The position numbers were made by a program, and so were the translations under genes. A model generated the notes under the pieces. The model searched no databases. It was not told the origin of the DNA and saw only the letters and a list, made by a program, of their open reading frames with translations. From positions 434,001 to 498,000 of the forward strand of contig NZ_QETA01000001.1 in assembly GCF_003123725.1 (NCBI RefSeq): a stretch of 64,000 nucleotides of DNA, read 5' to 3'. Shown one piece after another: positions 28,368 through 37,528 of this stretch. Source of the DNA: Corticimicrobacter populi. GTDB taxonomy: Bacteria; Pseudomonadota; Gammaproteobacteria; Burkholderiales; Burkholderiaceae_B. Within the stretch, counting starts at the first letter, position 1; the number at the start of each line of letters is the position of its first letter.

Positions 28368-29390
28368 ATGGATAAATCATCGATTCATCGTCCAGGTTTT
28401 GTGTCGCGCCGTCGGTTATTGCAAGTGGCTGCGACAGCCGGGTTGAGTGCGCCGTTGGGCTTCATGGGCGCGCGAGCGTGGGCGCAAGGGACTGCCCCGC
28501 GCAAGTTCAAGATTGCCTGGAGCCCCACGGCCGTCTGCCAGTCGCCTGTTTCAGTGGCGCTGGAACAGGGATTTTTCGACCGTTATGGGCTGGAAGTCGA
28601 ACGTATCAATTTCAGTGGTTCTACGGACCAGTTGCTGGAGGCGATTGCCACAGGCCATGCCGATGGCGGCATCGGCATGGCATTGCGCTGGTTCAAGCCG
28701 CTGGAGCAGGGGTTCGATGTCAAACTGGCCGTAGGCACGCATGGCGGTTGCATGCGTCTGCTGACAGCGCGTGATTCGGATATTCGCCAGGTACAGGATT
28801 TGCGTGGCAAGCGCGTGGCGGTCACGGATCAGGCCAGTCCGGTCAAGAATTTCTTTGCCATCCGGGTGGCGCAACTGGGGATAGATCCGGAAGAAGTCGA
28901 CTGGCGCCAGTTTCCGCAGGATTTGTTTGGCGAGGCGCTGCGCAAGGGAGAAGTCGATGCCATCGCAGGTGATGATCCGCTGCTCTATACGCTGCGCGAA
29001 GACAACGATCTGCAGGAGATCGCCACCAATCTCGAACATGAGTACGCCAATCGTACTTGCTGCGTGCTGGGGCTGGGAGGCAAGCTGGTCCGCGAGGATC
29101 CAGATGCCGCAGCCGCGATCTCCCGTGCCGTAATTGATGCACAGCGCTGGACGGCAGCCAATCCCGATGAGTCGGCCAGGATTTTTGCTCCGCACATTCC
29201 CTCCAAGGTGCCGGCCGAGCGCGTGGCGGCCATATTGCGCAGCCATACGCATGGCCACGCCAGCACCGGAGCAAAGCTGAGGGAAGAAGTGGTCGGCTAT
29301 GCCACCGATCTCAAAACCATCAAGGTGCTGAATCCGAACCTGGATGTCGAAAAATATGCTGCTGCGGTGGTGCCCGATGTCCTCGTCTGA
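28368..29390 (+). CDS. Tat-exported ABC substrate-binding protein (SsuA/NMT1-like)
   Basis: The 340-residue protein starts with a twin-arginine signal (SRRRLLQ, then a hydrophobic stretch ending ARAWAQ). The mature part resembles sulfonate/nitrate/taurine binding proteins (GFFDRYGLEVERINF; AIATGHADGGIGMALRW). It would deliver a substrate to the following permease/ATPase. The ATG at 28368 is chosen over 28290 because it starts the Tat signal and follows GAGAG. The permease start lies within its last codons. The 188 bp upstream (28180-28367) hold only promoter-like AT-rich DNA. Confidence 0.85.
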   Translation: MDKSSIHRPGFVSRRRLLQVAATAGLSAPLGFMGARAWAQGTAPRKFKIAWSPTAVCQSPVSVALEQGFFDRYGLEVERINFSGSTDQLLEAIATGHADGGIGMALRWFKPLEQGFDVKLAVGTHGGCMRLLTARDSDIRQVQDLRGKRVAVTDQASPVKNFFAIRVAQLGIDPEEVDWRQFPQDLFGEALRKGEVDAIAGDDPLLYTLREDNDLQEIATNLEHEYANRTCCVLGLGGKLVREDPDAAAAISRAVIDAQRWTAANPDESARIFAPHIPSKVPAERVAAILRSHTHGHASTGAKLREEVVGYATDLKTIKVLNPNLDVEKYAAAVVPDVLV

Positions 29391-30408
29391 TCAAGCAACG
29401 GCAGGTCGCCTGGGGCATGATGCTGCCACGAAGGCCGGGTGGCTGGCAGGGCAGGGTTTCTGGCGTATCGGTGCCCTGGCTGCCGCACTGTGGTTGGCTG
29501 TTGGCTGGATAACGTTGCTCTGGCCAAACGTTCAGGTTGGTTTTACGGAGTGGGGCTATACACGGGAGCTGGGTATCGGGCTGGTATTGCTGGGTATCGG
29601 GCTGGCGATTGCCGCATTGCCTGTGCAGCCAGTGGTGCGAGCCACCCGGCGGCTGCGCGTGGCAGGGCCGTGGCTGCTGGTGCTGGCGCTCTTTACGCTG
29701 GTATGGGAGTTGCTGACGGCCAAGCTGGCCTGGTTGCCCGCACCGTTCTTTGCACCGCCTCAATCGCTGATCGACGTCTATGCCTCGGATTGGCGGCGGT
29801 TGGGCGACAGTCTGCTCAATTCGCTCTGGCTTCTGTTCAATGGTTTTGTCCTGGGGGCGCTGTCAGGGTTCCTGACGGGCGTGGCGATAGGCTGGTCGCG
29901 GGCGCTTGGCTACTGGGTTCACCCGGTGCTGAGGTTTCTGGGCCCGGTTCCCTCTACGGCGCTGTTGCCGATGGCCTTTTTCTTTTTCCCCAGCGGCTGG
30001 GCGGCGGCGGTATTCCTGATCGCGTTGGCAACCTGGTTTCCGGTCACGGTGCTGACCTGGTCGGGTGTGGTCAGTGTGAACAAGGCTTTCTACGATGTGG
30101 CGCGTACCCTGGGGGCGAAGCCCTGGTTCCTGATCGTCCGGGTCGCTGTGCCGGCGGCTATGCCACATGTGTTCGTGGGATTGTTCATGGGGCTGGGAGC
30201 TTCTTTTTCCGTATTGGTGGCGGCCGAGATGATGGGCGTGAAATCCGGGCTGGGCTGGTATCTGTCGTGGGCCCAGGGCTGGGCTTCGTATGCCAACATG
30301 TATGGTGCCCTGATCGTGATGGCGCTGGTGTTTTCCGGCCTGATCACACTGTTGTTTCATGTGCGGGATCGTAGCCTGGAGTGGCAGAAGGGGGTGGTGA
30401 AATGGTAG
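29377..30408 (+). CDS. ABC transporter permease (SsuC/TauC-like)
   Basis: The 343-residue permease overlaps the binding-protein gene by 14 bp. Six to eight helices are visible, and the BPD_transp_1 EAA-like loop occurs as ...VARTLGAKPWFLIVRVAVPAAMPHVFVG (about residues 235-265). An extra N-terminal region with two helices (residues 20-90) makes it longer than typical SsuC. It should pair with the ATPase that overlaps its end. Confidence 0.88.
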   Translation: MSSSDQATAGRLGHDAATKAGWLAGQGFWRIGALAAALWLAVGWITLLWPNVQVGFTEWGYTRELGIGLVLLGIGLAIAALPVQPVVRATRRLRVAGPWLLVLALFTLVWELLTAKLAWLPAPFFAPPQSLIDVYASDWRRLGDSLLNSLWLLFNGFVLGALSGFLTGVAIGWSRALGYWVHPVLRFLGPVPSTALLPMAFFFFPSGWAAAVFLIALATWFPVTVLTWSGVVSVNKAFYDVARTLGAKPWFLIVRVAVPAAMPHVFVGLFMGLGASFSVLVAAEMMGVKSGLGWYLSWAQGWASYANMYGALIVMALVFSGLITLLFHVRDRSLEWQKGVVKW

Positions 30409-31178
30409 CGATGACCGCCGTCGAGGGCGCACATCTCGAAATCCATGATGTCAGCCACCGGTTCGACCTGGAGGGGGCGACGCTGCCCGTGCTGGATCAC
30501 ATCAGTCTGGATATCCAGCCGGGTGAGTTCGTGGCCTTGCTGGGTCCCAGTGGCTGTGGAAAATCGACGTTGCTGCGGCTGATTGCCGGGCTCGAAAGTC
30601 CTGCTGCCGGTTTCATCAAGGCAGATGGTGAGGATATTACGCAACCCGATCCTTCCCGCGTAGTGGTATTTCAGGATCCGACGCTGTTTCCATGGCGTAC
30701 CGTACGCCAGAATGTGGCACTGGGGCCGGAGGCGCGCAATCTGTTGCGACAGGAAAATGACCGGATCAGCGAGGTGCTGGCTCTGGTGGGACTGCAGCAG
30801 TTCGGCAGTGCCTATCCGCATCAGTTGTCGGGCGGCATGGCGCAGCGTGTGGCGCTGGCGCGTGCCCTGGTCAATGATCCGGCCGTGCTGATCATGGATG
30901 AGCCACTGGGCAAGCTGGATTCGCTGACGCGGCTCACCATGCAGTCCGAGATTGTTTCGCTTTGGCAGCAAGCCCGGTTTACTGCATTGCTGGTCACGCA
31001 TGACGTCGAAGAAGCCGTGTTCATGGCGAACCGGATCATTGTCCTGTCGGATCGGCCGGCCAGGATATTGGGTGAAATCAGCAATACCCTGCCGTATCCG
31101 CGCAAGCGTGGCGAACCGGCACTGGCGGAGCTCAGGCACCGGGCCCTGACCTTGCTGGGGCTGGACGACTCCTGGTAA
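30402..31178 (+). CDS. ABC transporter ATPase (SsuB/TauB-like)
   Basis: A 258-residue nucleotide-binding subunit. Walker A is GPSGCGKST, the signature is LSGGMAQRVALARAL, Walker B is VLIMDEPLGKLD and the H-loop is LVTHDVEEAV. The start overlaps the permease stop (ATGGTAG), and the next gene starts in its own stop codon (TAATG), so translation is coupled through the operon. Similarity is to sulfonate, nitrate and taurine importers; the actual substrate is unknown. Confidence 0.9.
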   Translation: MVAMTAVEGAHLEIHDVSHRFDLEGATLPVLDHISLDIQPGEFVALLGPSGCGKSTLLRLIAGLESPAAGFIKADGEDITQPDPSRVVVFQDPTLFPWRTVRQNVALGPEARNLLRQENDRISEVLALVGLQQFGSAYPHQLSGGMAQRVALARALVNDPAVLIMDEPLGKLDSLTRLTMQSEIVSLWQQARFTALLVTHDVEEAVFMANRIIVLSDRPARILGEISNTLPYPRKRGEPALAELRHRALTLLGLDDSW

Positions 31179-32503
31179 TGCCCGCCATGGATGTCTGGAT
31201 GATATGGCTGGCGCTGGGCCTGCGGTGGCTGCATTGGGTCGGGATCGGTCTGGTGCTGACTGGCCTGCTGGCATTCCGGTGGTCAGGGCGCGCTCGTTGG
31301 CGACTCGCTGTGGCCGGTCTTGGGCTGGCCGCAGGCAGTGCCTTTGCGTGGCCGGCTGTCTATGCGGCAAGCATGACGCCGGGAAACGTGCCTTGGCAGG
31401 TCCTGCTGGTGCTGGGGGCGGGTGCCGAGGGCTGGCTGCCGGGTGTGGCGGCATTGCTGGATCTGCATCCCGACTGGGTGTCGGCATGGCGTCCCGAACC
31501 GGCCGTGCCGCTGGCCGGCTCGGCGCTGCGCCAGACATTATGGTTGTTGGTGGCGCTGGTGCTGGCATCGGGCTGTGCATGGCTGGCATGGAGGGTAGCC
31601 AGCAAGCCCCTGGGGTGGATGCTGCTGGCATTGGCGGCGGTGCTGTGGGGGTACCGGCCGATACCTTCTCCCGCCTTGTTGCTGGCCCCTGCCTCGGCGC
31701 ATTCTTTTCGTCAGCCTGACGTGGCTTTCGATGTTTCAGGCCTGTCGCTGGGGCAGGTGAATTACCAGCGGCATTGCATCACCTGTCATGGCGCACCGGG
31801 AGAGGGGCCTACCCGAAAAACAGTGGGCATGGCACGCTGGCCGACCGTGCTGGGGGCGGCCCTGTTCGAGACTCGCCCGGTTGGAGAACTGTACGGCCAT
31901 GTGCAGTATGCCGCAGGGCATGCCTACTCCCAACGGCTGAGTGAAGCCGAGGTCTGGCAGATATTGGATTATCTGCGCGTAGCTGCTGCCGGTACCACCT
32001 TGCAGCGAGAGCAGGCCTGGCTGCAGCCATTGCCGGCACCGGGCATGTCCATCCGGTGCACGGGAGCATGGGGCCATGCTCGTTCTCTGAGCGACTTGCG
32101 TGGCCAGAAGGTCCGGATCGCAGTGCAGGATGGAGGCGCATCATCCGTTGCCGCGAGAGCATTGCCGGATCCGCGCCTGGTCGATGTATGGCTGTTGCCA
32201 CCCAATGCCGACGTCCCGGCCGAGGCAGAGTGTGTTTCTACAGAGCCCGGAACCTGGCAGACCTATGGCTGGCTGGCCGGTGTGACACCAGAGCAGTTGT
32301 CCGGCGCTGCATTCCTGGTGGACAGGCAGGGCTGGCTACGGGCCTTTGCCTCGGCACGCGATGCACAGGGATGGAGTCGTCCCGACAGCATGTGCGGGCC
32401 GGTAGATGTTGCGCAGACGGCCTTGCCGACCGGAAGTCTTTCCGAGGTGCTGGATACCATGGCCCGGCGTCCCGTCGGGCCACTTGTTGGGGCACGCCTG
32501 TAG
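31178..32503 (+). CDS. Membrane-anchored c-type cytochrome of unknown role
   Basis: A 441-residue protein. The N-terminal half (about 1-170) holds four to five hydrophobic helices, including His17-Trp-Leu-His. A cytochrome c domain follows with haem motif CITCH (Cys200, Cys203, His204) and the axial-ligand candidate in VGMARWP. The last 170 residues (about 275-441) show no motif I know. A haem protein co-translated with an ABC importer and a flavin monooxygenase suggests periplasmic redox chemistry on the imported compound; this is inference. Confidence 0.65.
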   Translation: MPAMDVWMIWLALGLRWLHWVGIGLVLTGLLAFRWSGRARWRLAVAGLGLAAGSAFAWPAVYAASMTPGNVPWQVLLVLGAGAEGWLPGVAALLDLHPDWVSAWRPEPAVPLAGSALRQTLWLLVALVLASGCAWLAWRVASKPLGWMLLALAAVLWGYRPIPSPALLLAPASAHSFRQPDVAFDVSGLSLGQVNYQRHCITCHGAPGEGPTRKTVGMARWPTVLGAALFETRPVGELYGHVQYAAGHAYSQRLSEAEVWQILDYLRVAAAGTTLQREQAWLQPLPAPGMSIRCTGAWGHARSLSDLRGQKVRIAVQDGGASSVAARALPDPRLVDVWLLPPNADVPAEAECVSTEPGTWQTYGWLAGVTPEQLSGAAFLVDRQGWLRAFASARDAQGWSRPDSMCGPVDVAQTALPTGSLSEVLDTMARRPVGPLVGARL

Positions 32504-32544
32504 GGTGCCCAGATCGATATTACCCCTGTCATGGAAGCAAGCAA

Positions 32545-33081
32545 ATGAGCAATCTGAGAGCGTATCTGCAGCAGAAGCGGGAGGCCTGGCTGGTTCGCCT
32601 GGGTCGCGATCCTCAAACTGTCACGCCACTTGTACTGAGGGCACAGGCCACGGCGGAAGGCCGCAGCGGTGTGCGTCGCATCCGTATCCGTGACCATCAG
32701 GTCATCAGCGACAGCCCCGACGATTTTGCCGGCTATGACCTGGGGCCTTCGTCACCGGAGTTGCTGCTGGGTGCGTTGTCCAGTTGCCTGACCCATATCT
32801 TCCTGATCCAGGCGGCCGAGCTGCAGATTCCACTGGACCGGCTGGAGGTCGAGGTCGAAGCGGACCAGGATCCGCGTGGGGGCCGGCCCGGCTATGAGGC
32901 GGTGCCGTTCTATCCGCACAATATCCGCTATACGGTACATGTGTCGTCGCCGGCCGATCCCGATGAAATCAAGGCATTGCACGACGCCGTCGAGCACTGG
33001 TGCCCGATCCTGAATCTGCTGCGCACGCCGCAGGACTTGACGGGTCGTATCGTGCATACGCCGACGCGGAGCGAATCATGA
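32545..33081 (+). CDS. OsmC/Ohr-family peroxidase-like protein
   Basis: A 178-residue OsmC-fold protein with the two reactive cysteines, Cys81 in LLGALSSCLTH and Cys153 in EHWCPIL. Such proteins reduce organic hydroperoxides with thiols. The ATG at 32545 is chosen because the frame upstream of it overlaps the cytochrome gene. Its stop overlaps the next start (ATGA). In organosulfur clusters OsmC-type genes often accompany flavin monooxygenases. Confidence 0.82.
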   Translation: MSNLRAYLQQKREAWLVRLGRDPQTVTPLVLRAQATAEGRSGVRRIRIRDHQVISDSPDDFAGYDLGPSSPELLLGALSSCLTHIFLIQAAELQIPLDRLEVEVEADQDPRGGRPGYEAVPFYPHNIRYTVHVSSPADPDEIKALHDAVEHWCPILNLLRTPQDLTGRIVHTPTRSES

Positions 33082-34430
33082 GCGGTACGACACAATCGCG
33101 GCAGCTCAGTCTCAATCTGTTCATTTATCCGGGCGGGCACCATGAGGCAGCCTGGCGTCACCCCGATTCAGTGCCGGAACGTGCCCTCGACATACGCTAT
33201 TACCAGGCCCTGGCGCAGCAGGCCGAGGCGGCTCGGCTGGATGCCATTTTTTTTGCCGACTCGCCTTCGCTGGCGGACCATATTCGCTATGGCTCGCGCT
33301 ATCGTTTTGAACCGGTTACCTGGCTGTCGGCCGTCGCCGCCGTGACCGACCGGATAGGCCTGATTGGTACGGCCAGCACTTCTTATTACGAGCCCTATAA
33401 CCTGGCCCGCCTGTTTGCGACGCTGGATCACCTGAGTGGCGGGCGTGCAGGGTGGAATATCGTGACGACGTCGGCGGAAGGGGCGGCAGCCAATTTCAAT
33501 CTGTCTCAGCATCCCGACGCGCATGCGCGCTATCAGCGGGCCGATGAGTTCGTCCGTGTGGTGTCGGCGCTGTGGGACAGTTGGGAAGATGATGCTCTGG
33601 TCGTGGACAAGCACAGCGGTATTTTCGCGGAAGATGCCAGGGTCCATGCCATCGGGCATGAAGGTGCGCATTTCCGGGTGCGGGGGGCCTTCAATCTGCC
33701 CCGTTCACCGCAGGGGCGTCCAGTCTATGTGCAGGCAGGCTCGTCAGAGGAGGGACGTGACTTTGCAGCCCGTCATGCCGAGGCTATTTTCACGGCGCAC
33801 CAGACACTCGAAAGTGCCCATGCGTTCAGCCAGGATCTGCGCAAACGGGCGACAGCCGCCGGGCGGGATGCTGCGCAGATCAGGATATTGCCGGGTATCT
33901 GCCCCTATATCGGCAGTACTGCGGCCGAAGCCCGGCAGCATGCCGAGGCGTTGAACGAGCTGATTCAGCCCGAGTATTCGCTGGCACAACTGCGCAATCT
34001 GCTGGGTGTGGATCTGGGCGGCTATCAACTGGATGCAGCTTTTCCGCTTGAAGCGCTCGATTTCGATGCACCTCAGAGCACATCGAGTCGCTTCCGGGTC
34101 ATTGTCGATATTGTGGAGCGTGAGCAGCCCACACTGCGCCAGCTGATACAGAAGCTGGCTGGTGCGCGAGGGCACTGGACACCATCAGGTACGCCGGATC
34201 AGATCGCCGACCTCATCCAGCAGTGGTTCGAGGCGGGGGCAGCAGATGGGTTCAATGTCATGCCACCCTGGTTTCCGACCGGTTTCGACCTGTTTGTCGA
34301 TGAAGTCGTGCCACTGCTGCAGGCGCGTGGTCTGTTCCGGCGCGAATACACGGGACGGACATTGCGCGAGCATTATGGCCTGGAGCGGCCTGTTTCTCAG
34401 TTTGCCGAAGCGGTGGCCGAGGTCTTTTGA
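33078..34430 (+). CDS. FMN-dependent monooxygenase, NtaA/SnaA/DszA-type
   Basis: A 450-residue bacterial-luciferase-like protein. Typical stretches are the N-terminal LSLNLFIYPGGHHEAAWR, DAIFFADS, LDHLSGGRAGWNIVT and the C-terminal FNVMPPWFPTGFDLF. The family (nitrilotriacetate, dibenzothiophene-sulfone, pristinamycin IIA enzymes) uses FMNH2 from a separate reductase, which is not in this cluster. With an SsuABC-like importer the likely substrate is an organosulfur or amine compound. Confidence 0.88.
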   Translation: MSGTTQSRQLSLNLFIYPGGHHEAAWRHPDSVPERALDIRYYQALAQQAEAARLDAIFFADSPSLADHIRYGSRYRFEPVTWLSAVAAVTDRIGLIGTASTSYYEPYNLARLFATLDHLSGGRAGWNIVTTSAEGAAANFNLSQHPDAHARYQRADEFVRVVSALWDSWEDDALVVDKHSGIFAEDARVHAIGHEGAHFRVRGAFNLPRSPQGRPVYVQAGSSEEGRDFAARHAEAIFTAHQTLESAHAFSQDLRKRATAAGRDAAQIRILPGICPYIGSTAAEARQHAEALNELIQPEYSLAQLRNLLGVDLGGYQLDAAFPLEALDFDAPQSTSSRFRVIVDIVEREQPTLRQLIQKLAGARGHWTPSGTPDQIADLIQQWFEAGAADGFNVMPPWFPTGFDLFVDEVVPLLQARGLFRREYTGRTLREHYGLERPVSQFAEAVAEVF

Positions 34431-34439
34431 GGCCTGCTT

Positions 34440-35177
34440 TCAGAAAGCGCGCTGGGCTTCCGTGGACAGCCCCTGGAAATAGGGGATGTCCAGCAAGGTC
34501 CACTGCCGTTGCCTGCCTTCGAGGTAGCCCTGCTCCTGCCACTTGGTCAGCAGACGGCTGAGTGTTTCGGCACGTACGCCCAGGCGCGAGGCTAGTTGCC
34601 GCTGGCTGAGCGGGAGCTGAATGGTCGTGCCTTGCCGGGCCTGTTCGTCTAGCAGATAGGCGGCGAGGCGCTGGGGGGCCGAGCTGTGGGCAATCCAGTC
34701 AACTTCGTTGATACGCTTGTAGACACGCATGCTCATGTTTTCGAGATAGCGCATGGCCAGGGCCGGCGATTGCTGGCAGGCCTGGCGCAGGCCGTCGCGC
34801 GTAAGCCAGCAATAGCGTGTATCCGTGCGGGCCCGTGCATTCATGGGGTAGCGGCCATGTGGCATGAACATGGCGGTTTCTGCCACCAGTTGACCATCGG
34901 AAAACTGTCCGAATACCCGCTCTTCACCCGAGTCGCTAAAACGGATGATCTCGATCTGTCCCGCCAGCACCAGCAGATAGTGCTGGGCCGACGCGCCCTC
35001 GTGGAACAGCGTTTGCCCGGCCTTGGCGTGCCGGATCTGAGCCTGGTTCAGCAGCACGCCGATGAGGGGGGCGTCCAGGCCTGCCAGCGTGGGGTGTTCC
35101 GACAGCAACTGGCGGGCATGGAAAAGCTCGAAATCCTGCTTGACTATTGTCATTTGAAAAAGATACTCATTCTGCAA
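34440..35177 (-). CDS. Crp/Fnr-family transcriptional regulator
   Basis: A 245-residue protein with an N-terminal cyclic-nucleotide-binding-like barrel (about 30-140) and a C-terminal winged helix (LPLSQRQLASRLGVRAETLSRLL, about 190-212). It lacks the N-terminal cysteines of FNR, so it is not an iron-sulfur oxygen sensor; the effector is unknown. An ATG at 35153 is a possible start. It lies between the monooxygenase (convergent, 9 bp) and the TonB receptor (divergent) and probably controls the cluster. Confidence 0.85.
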   Translation of the reverse strand: MQNEYLFQMTIVKQDFELFHARQLLSEHPTLAGLDAPLIGVLLNQAQIRHAKAGQTLFHEGASAQHYLLVLAGQIEIIRFSDSGEERVFGQFSDGQLVAETAMFMPHGRYPMNARARTDTRYCWLTRDGLRQACQQSPALAMRYLENMSMRVYKRINEVDWIAHSSAPQRLAAYLLDEQARQGTTIQLPLSQRQLASRLGVRAETLSRLLTKWQEQGYLEGRQRQWTLLDIPYFQGLSTEAQRAF

Positions 35178-35377
35178 TCATTCATCTTCGAGAATGTTTC
35201 TTGTTCCTGCTTTTGGGGCAAGGTGTCGAAGTGAACCTGACTCAGTAGCCAGTGTACTGTGTCCCAGGTCATGATGGCCCTGGTTTTTCCTTCCCGAGCA
35301 TGCGCAGGCGCAAACAGACTTTACATCGGTTGTGGCAATGGGTCAGGCCGGTCATTATCTTCGGGAGTTGTAAAAGC

Positions 35378-37528
35378 ATGGCAGGTTCGGGCGTCGGACA
35401 TGCGAGTCGCATGAGCAAGGGAAACAGGGCAGGGCGCTGGGCGCTGGCGATGGCTTCGCTGATGGCTGCTGGTGTCGGGCAGGCACAGACGACGGTACTG
35501 TCGCCGGTCCGTGTCGAAGGAGAGCAGGAGGCAGCATTGCGTGCGTCGGTTCAGCAGGAGCGTGCCCGGCTGGCGCGCGTGCCCGGCGGCACGAATCTGG
35601 TAGAACCGCAGCGCGAGGGCCGGTTGGCCACGTTGCGTGATGCACTGGACTATCAGCCTGGCATCGTGATCCAGGACTTTTTTGGCGGCACCGACCAGCC
35701 TCGCCTGAACATCCGTGGTTCAGGTATTCAGAGCAATCCGGTCAACCGGGGTGTGTTGCTGCTGCAGGATGGCCTGCCGCTGAACGAGGCAGACGGATCA
35801 TTCGTGATCGGCCTGCTGGAACCGCGCAATGCCGCATTGATCAGCGCCCGGCGTGGTGCCAATGCCATCGCACCGGGGGCAACAACCCTGGGCGGGGAGA
35901 TCGATTTCCAGTCGCTGACGGGGGCCGACGAACGCGCATCCGCGCGGGTGGAGGCGGGCAGCTTCGGCAAATATGCCGTCCAGGCTGCAGGAGGATGGCA
36001 AGGCGAGAAGGCCGATGGCCGGATCAGCGCCAGTCAGGACTGGTACAAAGGCTACCGGCACCATTCGCGATCGCGTCGCGGCAGTGTGCAGGCCAACCTG
36101 GGCTTCGTACTCGACAACGGTTTCGAAAATCGCACCTATCTCAACTGGACAGATCTGCGTTTCCAGATTCCGAATGTGGTGCCCAAGAGCTGGATCTGGA
36201 GCGATCCGCGCGGCGTCATGGGTGATGGCAACAGTCCGCAGGACCGGATGATGAATATCTACCAGCGCGATCCGCGCCGGCACACGCAGCAGTTGCGGCT
36301 GGCCAATCTGTCGCGTTGGGGCGATGAACGTCTGAGCCAGACCGTTGGGGTGTACTGGCAGAATACCGATGACAGCTTCAAGAATCCGACGTTCTATACG
36401 GATACCGACAGCGATACGGCCGGGGCTCAATGGTCGCTGGATGGCAAGGCTGGCGAGCAGGTGGATTACCGGCTGGCTGCATCCTTTGCCAACAGCAGCA
36501 TGGATCGGAAACTGTATGCGGTCAGCCCGCTCAATGGTTCGCGATTGCAGCGTTTTGGCAACTACGATCTGACGGCACGCAATCTTGACCTGTCCTCGGG
36601 CGCAAGCTGGCGCTTTGCGCCTGACTGGAGCCTGTCCGGCGACTTGAAGTGGAGTCAGGTGGAGCGCAATGCACGCAATCGCGATACGGGCAACAAGATC
36701 GACCAGGACTGGCGCTATCTGACACCGCGCGTGGGAATGAACTGGACACCGACACAGGATCTGCGTCTGTTTGCCAATTACAGTCGCAGTCATGAGGCTC
36801 CGACATTCTGGGAGATCGTGAATGGCGATGTCGCTGCCAATAATCCGGCTGCGGCAACCTCGAAAATAGCCCGTCTTGATGTGCAGAAAGCACGCACGGT
36901 GGAGCTGGGGGCTGTTGGACAGTACGGACAGCCTCGATGGGAAGGAGAATGGTCGATTACTGCCTATCGCAGTGAAGTGACAGATGAATTGCTTTCAATG
37001 TTCGATGCAAGCGGCAACAATCAGGCCACGCTCAACTATGGTGACGGGACACGTCACCAAGGTGTGGAGGTAGGCGTCAGCGGTGTGGCTCCGTTGTTCG
37101 ATACGATGGGATTGCAGTATCGCCTGGCCTGGACATACAGTGATTTCCGTTTCAGAGGCGGCGAATACGCAGGCAACAGGATAGCGGGGGTACCCAGGAA
37201 CCTGTTGAGTGCCGAGGTATTGCTGCGCAGCGGAGCCTGGCGCTTTGGGCCGAATGTACGCTGGCTTGTTTCCGACACGCCGACGGACCATGCCAATACG
37301 GCGGCGACCTATCAGGATTCCTACGCCTTGCTGGGTTTCAGCGTGCATTATCAGCCCAGTTCCCAATGGCGGCTTTGGTTGCAGGCAGATAATTTGACCG
37401 ATCGTCGTTATGCCAGCAGCTATGTCATACGGGGAAAGATCGGCGCGCAACCACCTGCGGCCCAACAGCCTACGTTCTTGCAGGGTACTGGTCGCAGCAT
37501 CACGGCAGGGCTGAGCTATCGTTATTGA
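35378..37528 (+). CDS. TonB-dependent outer-membrane receptor
   Basis: A 716-residue receptor with a signal peptide ending GVGQAQ, a plug domain (about 70-200; LRDALDYQPGIVIQDFFGGTDQPRLNIRG is its core), a 22-strand-type barrel and the C-terminal aromatic GLSYRY. Start candidates are 35378 and 35411; the second gives a more ordinary signal peptide. It may import the same compound as the ABC cluster. Its end overlaps the end of the convergent HPP gene by 7 bp. The 200 bp before it (35178-35377) should hold the divergent promoters. Confidence 0.88.
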   Translation: MAGSGVGHASRMSKGNRAGRWALAMASLMAAGVGQAQTTVLSPVRVEGEQEAALRASVQQERARLARVPGGTNLVEPQREGRLATLRDALDYQPGIVIQDFFGGTDQPRLNIRGSGIQSNPVNRGVLLLQDGLPLNEADGSFVIGLLEPRNAALISARRGANAIAPGATTLGGEIDFQSLTGADERASARVEAGSFGKYAVQAAGGWQGEKADGRISASQDWYKGYRHHSRSRRGSVQANLGFVLDNGFENRTYLNWTDLRFQIPNVVPKSWIWSDPRGVMGDGNSPQDRMMNIYQRDPRRHTQQLRLANLSRWGDERLSQTVGVYWQNTDDSFKNPTFYTDTDSDTAGAQWSLDGKAGEQVDYRLAASFANSSMDRKLYAVSPLNGSRLQRFGNYDLTARNLDLSSGASWRFAPDWSLSGDLKWSQVERNARNRDTGNKIDQDWRYLTPRVGMNWTPTQDLRLFANYSRSHEAPTFWEIVNGDVAANNPAAATSKIARLDVQKARTVELGAVGQYGQPRWEGEWSITAYRSEVTDELLSMFDASGNNQATLNYGDGTRHQGVEVGVSGVAPLFDTMGLQYRLAWTYSDFRFRGGEYAGNRIAGVPRNLLSAEVLLRSGAWRFGPNVRWLVSDTPTDHANTAATYQDSYALLGFSVHYQPSSQWRLWLQADNLTDRRYASSYVIRGKIGAQPPAAQQPTFLQGTGRSITAGLSYRY

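Noticed and set aside
32056-32544. N-terminal extension of the OsmC-family gene
   Set aside because: It lies wholly within the cytochrome gene in another frame and adds residues without resemblance to OsmC; the ATG at 32545 gives the family N terminus.
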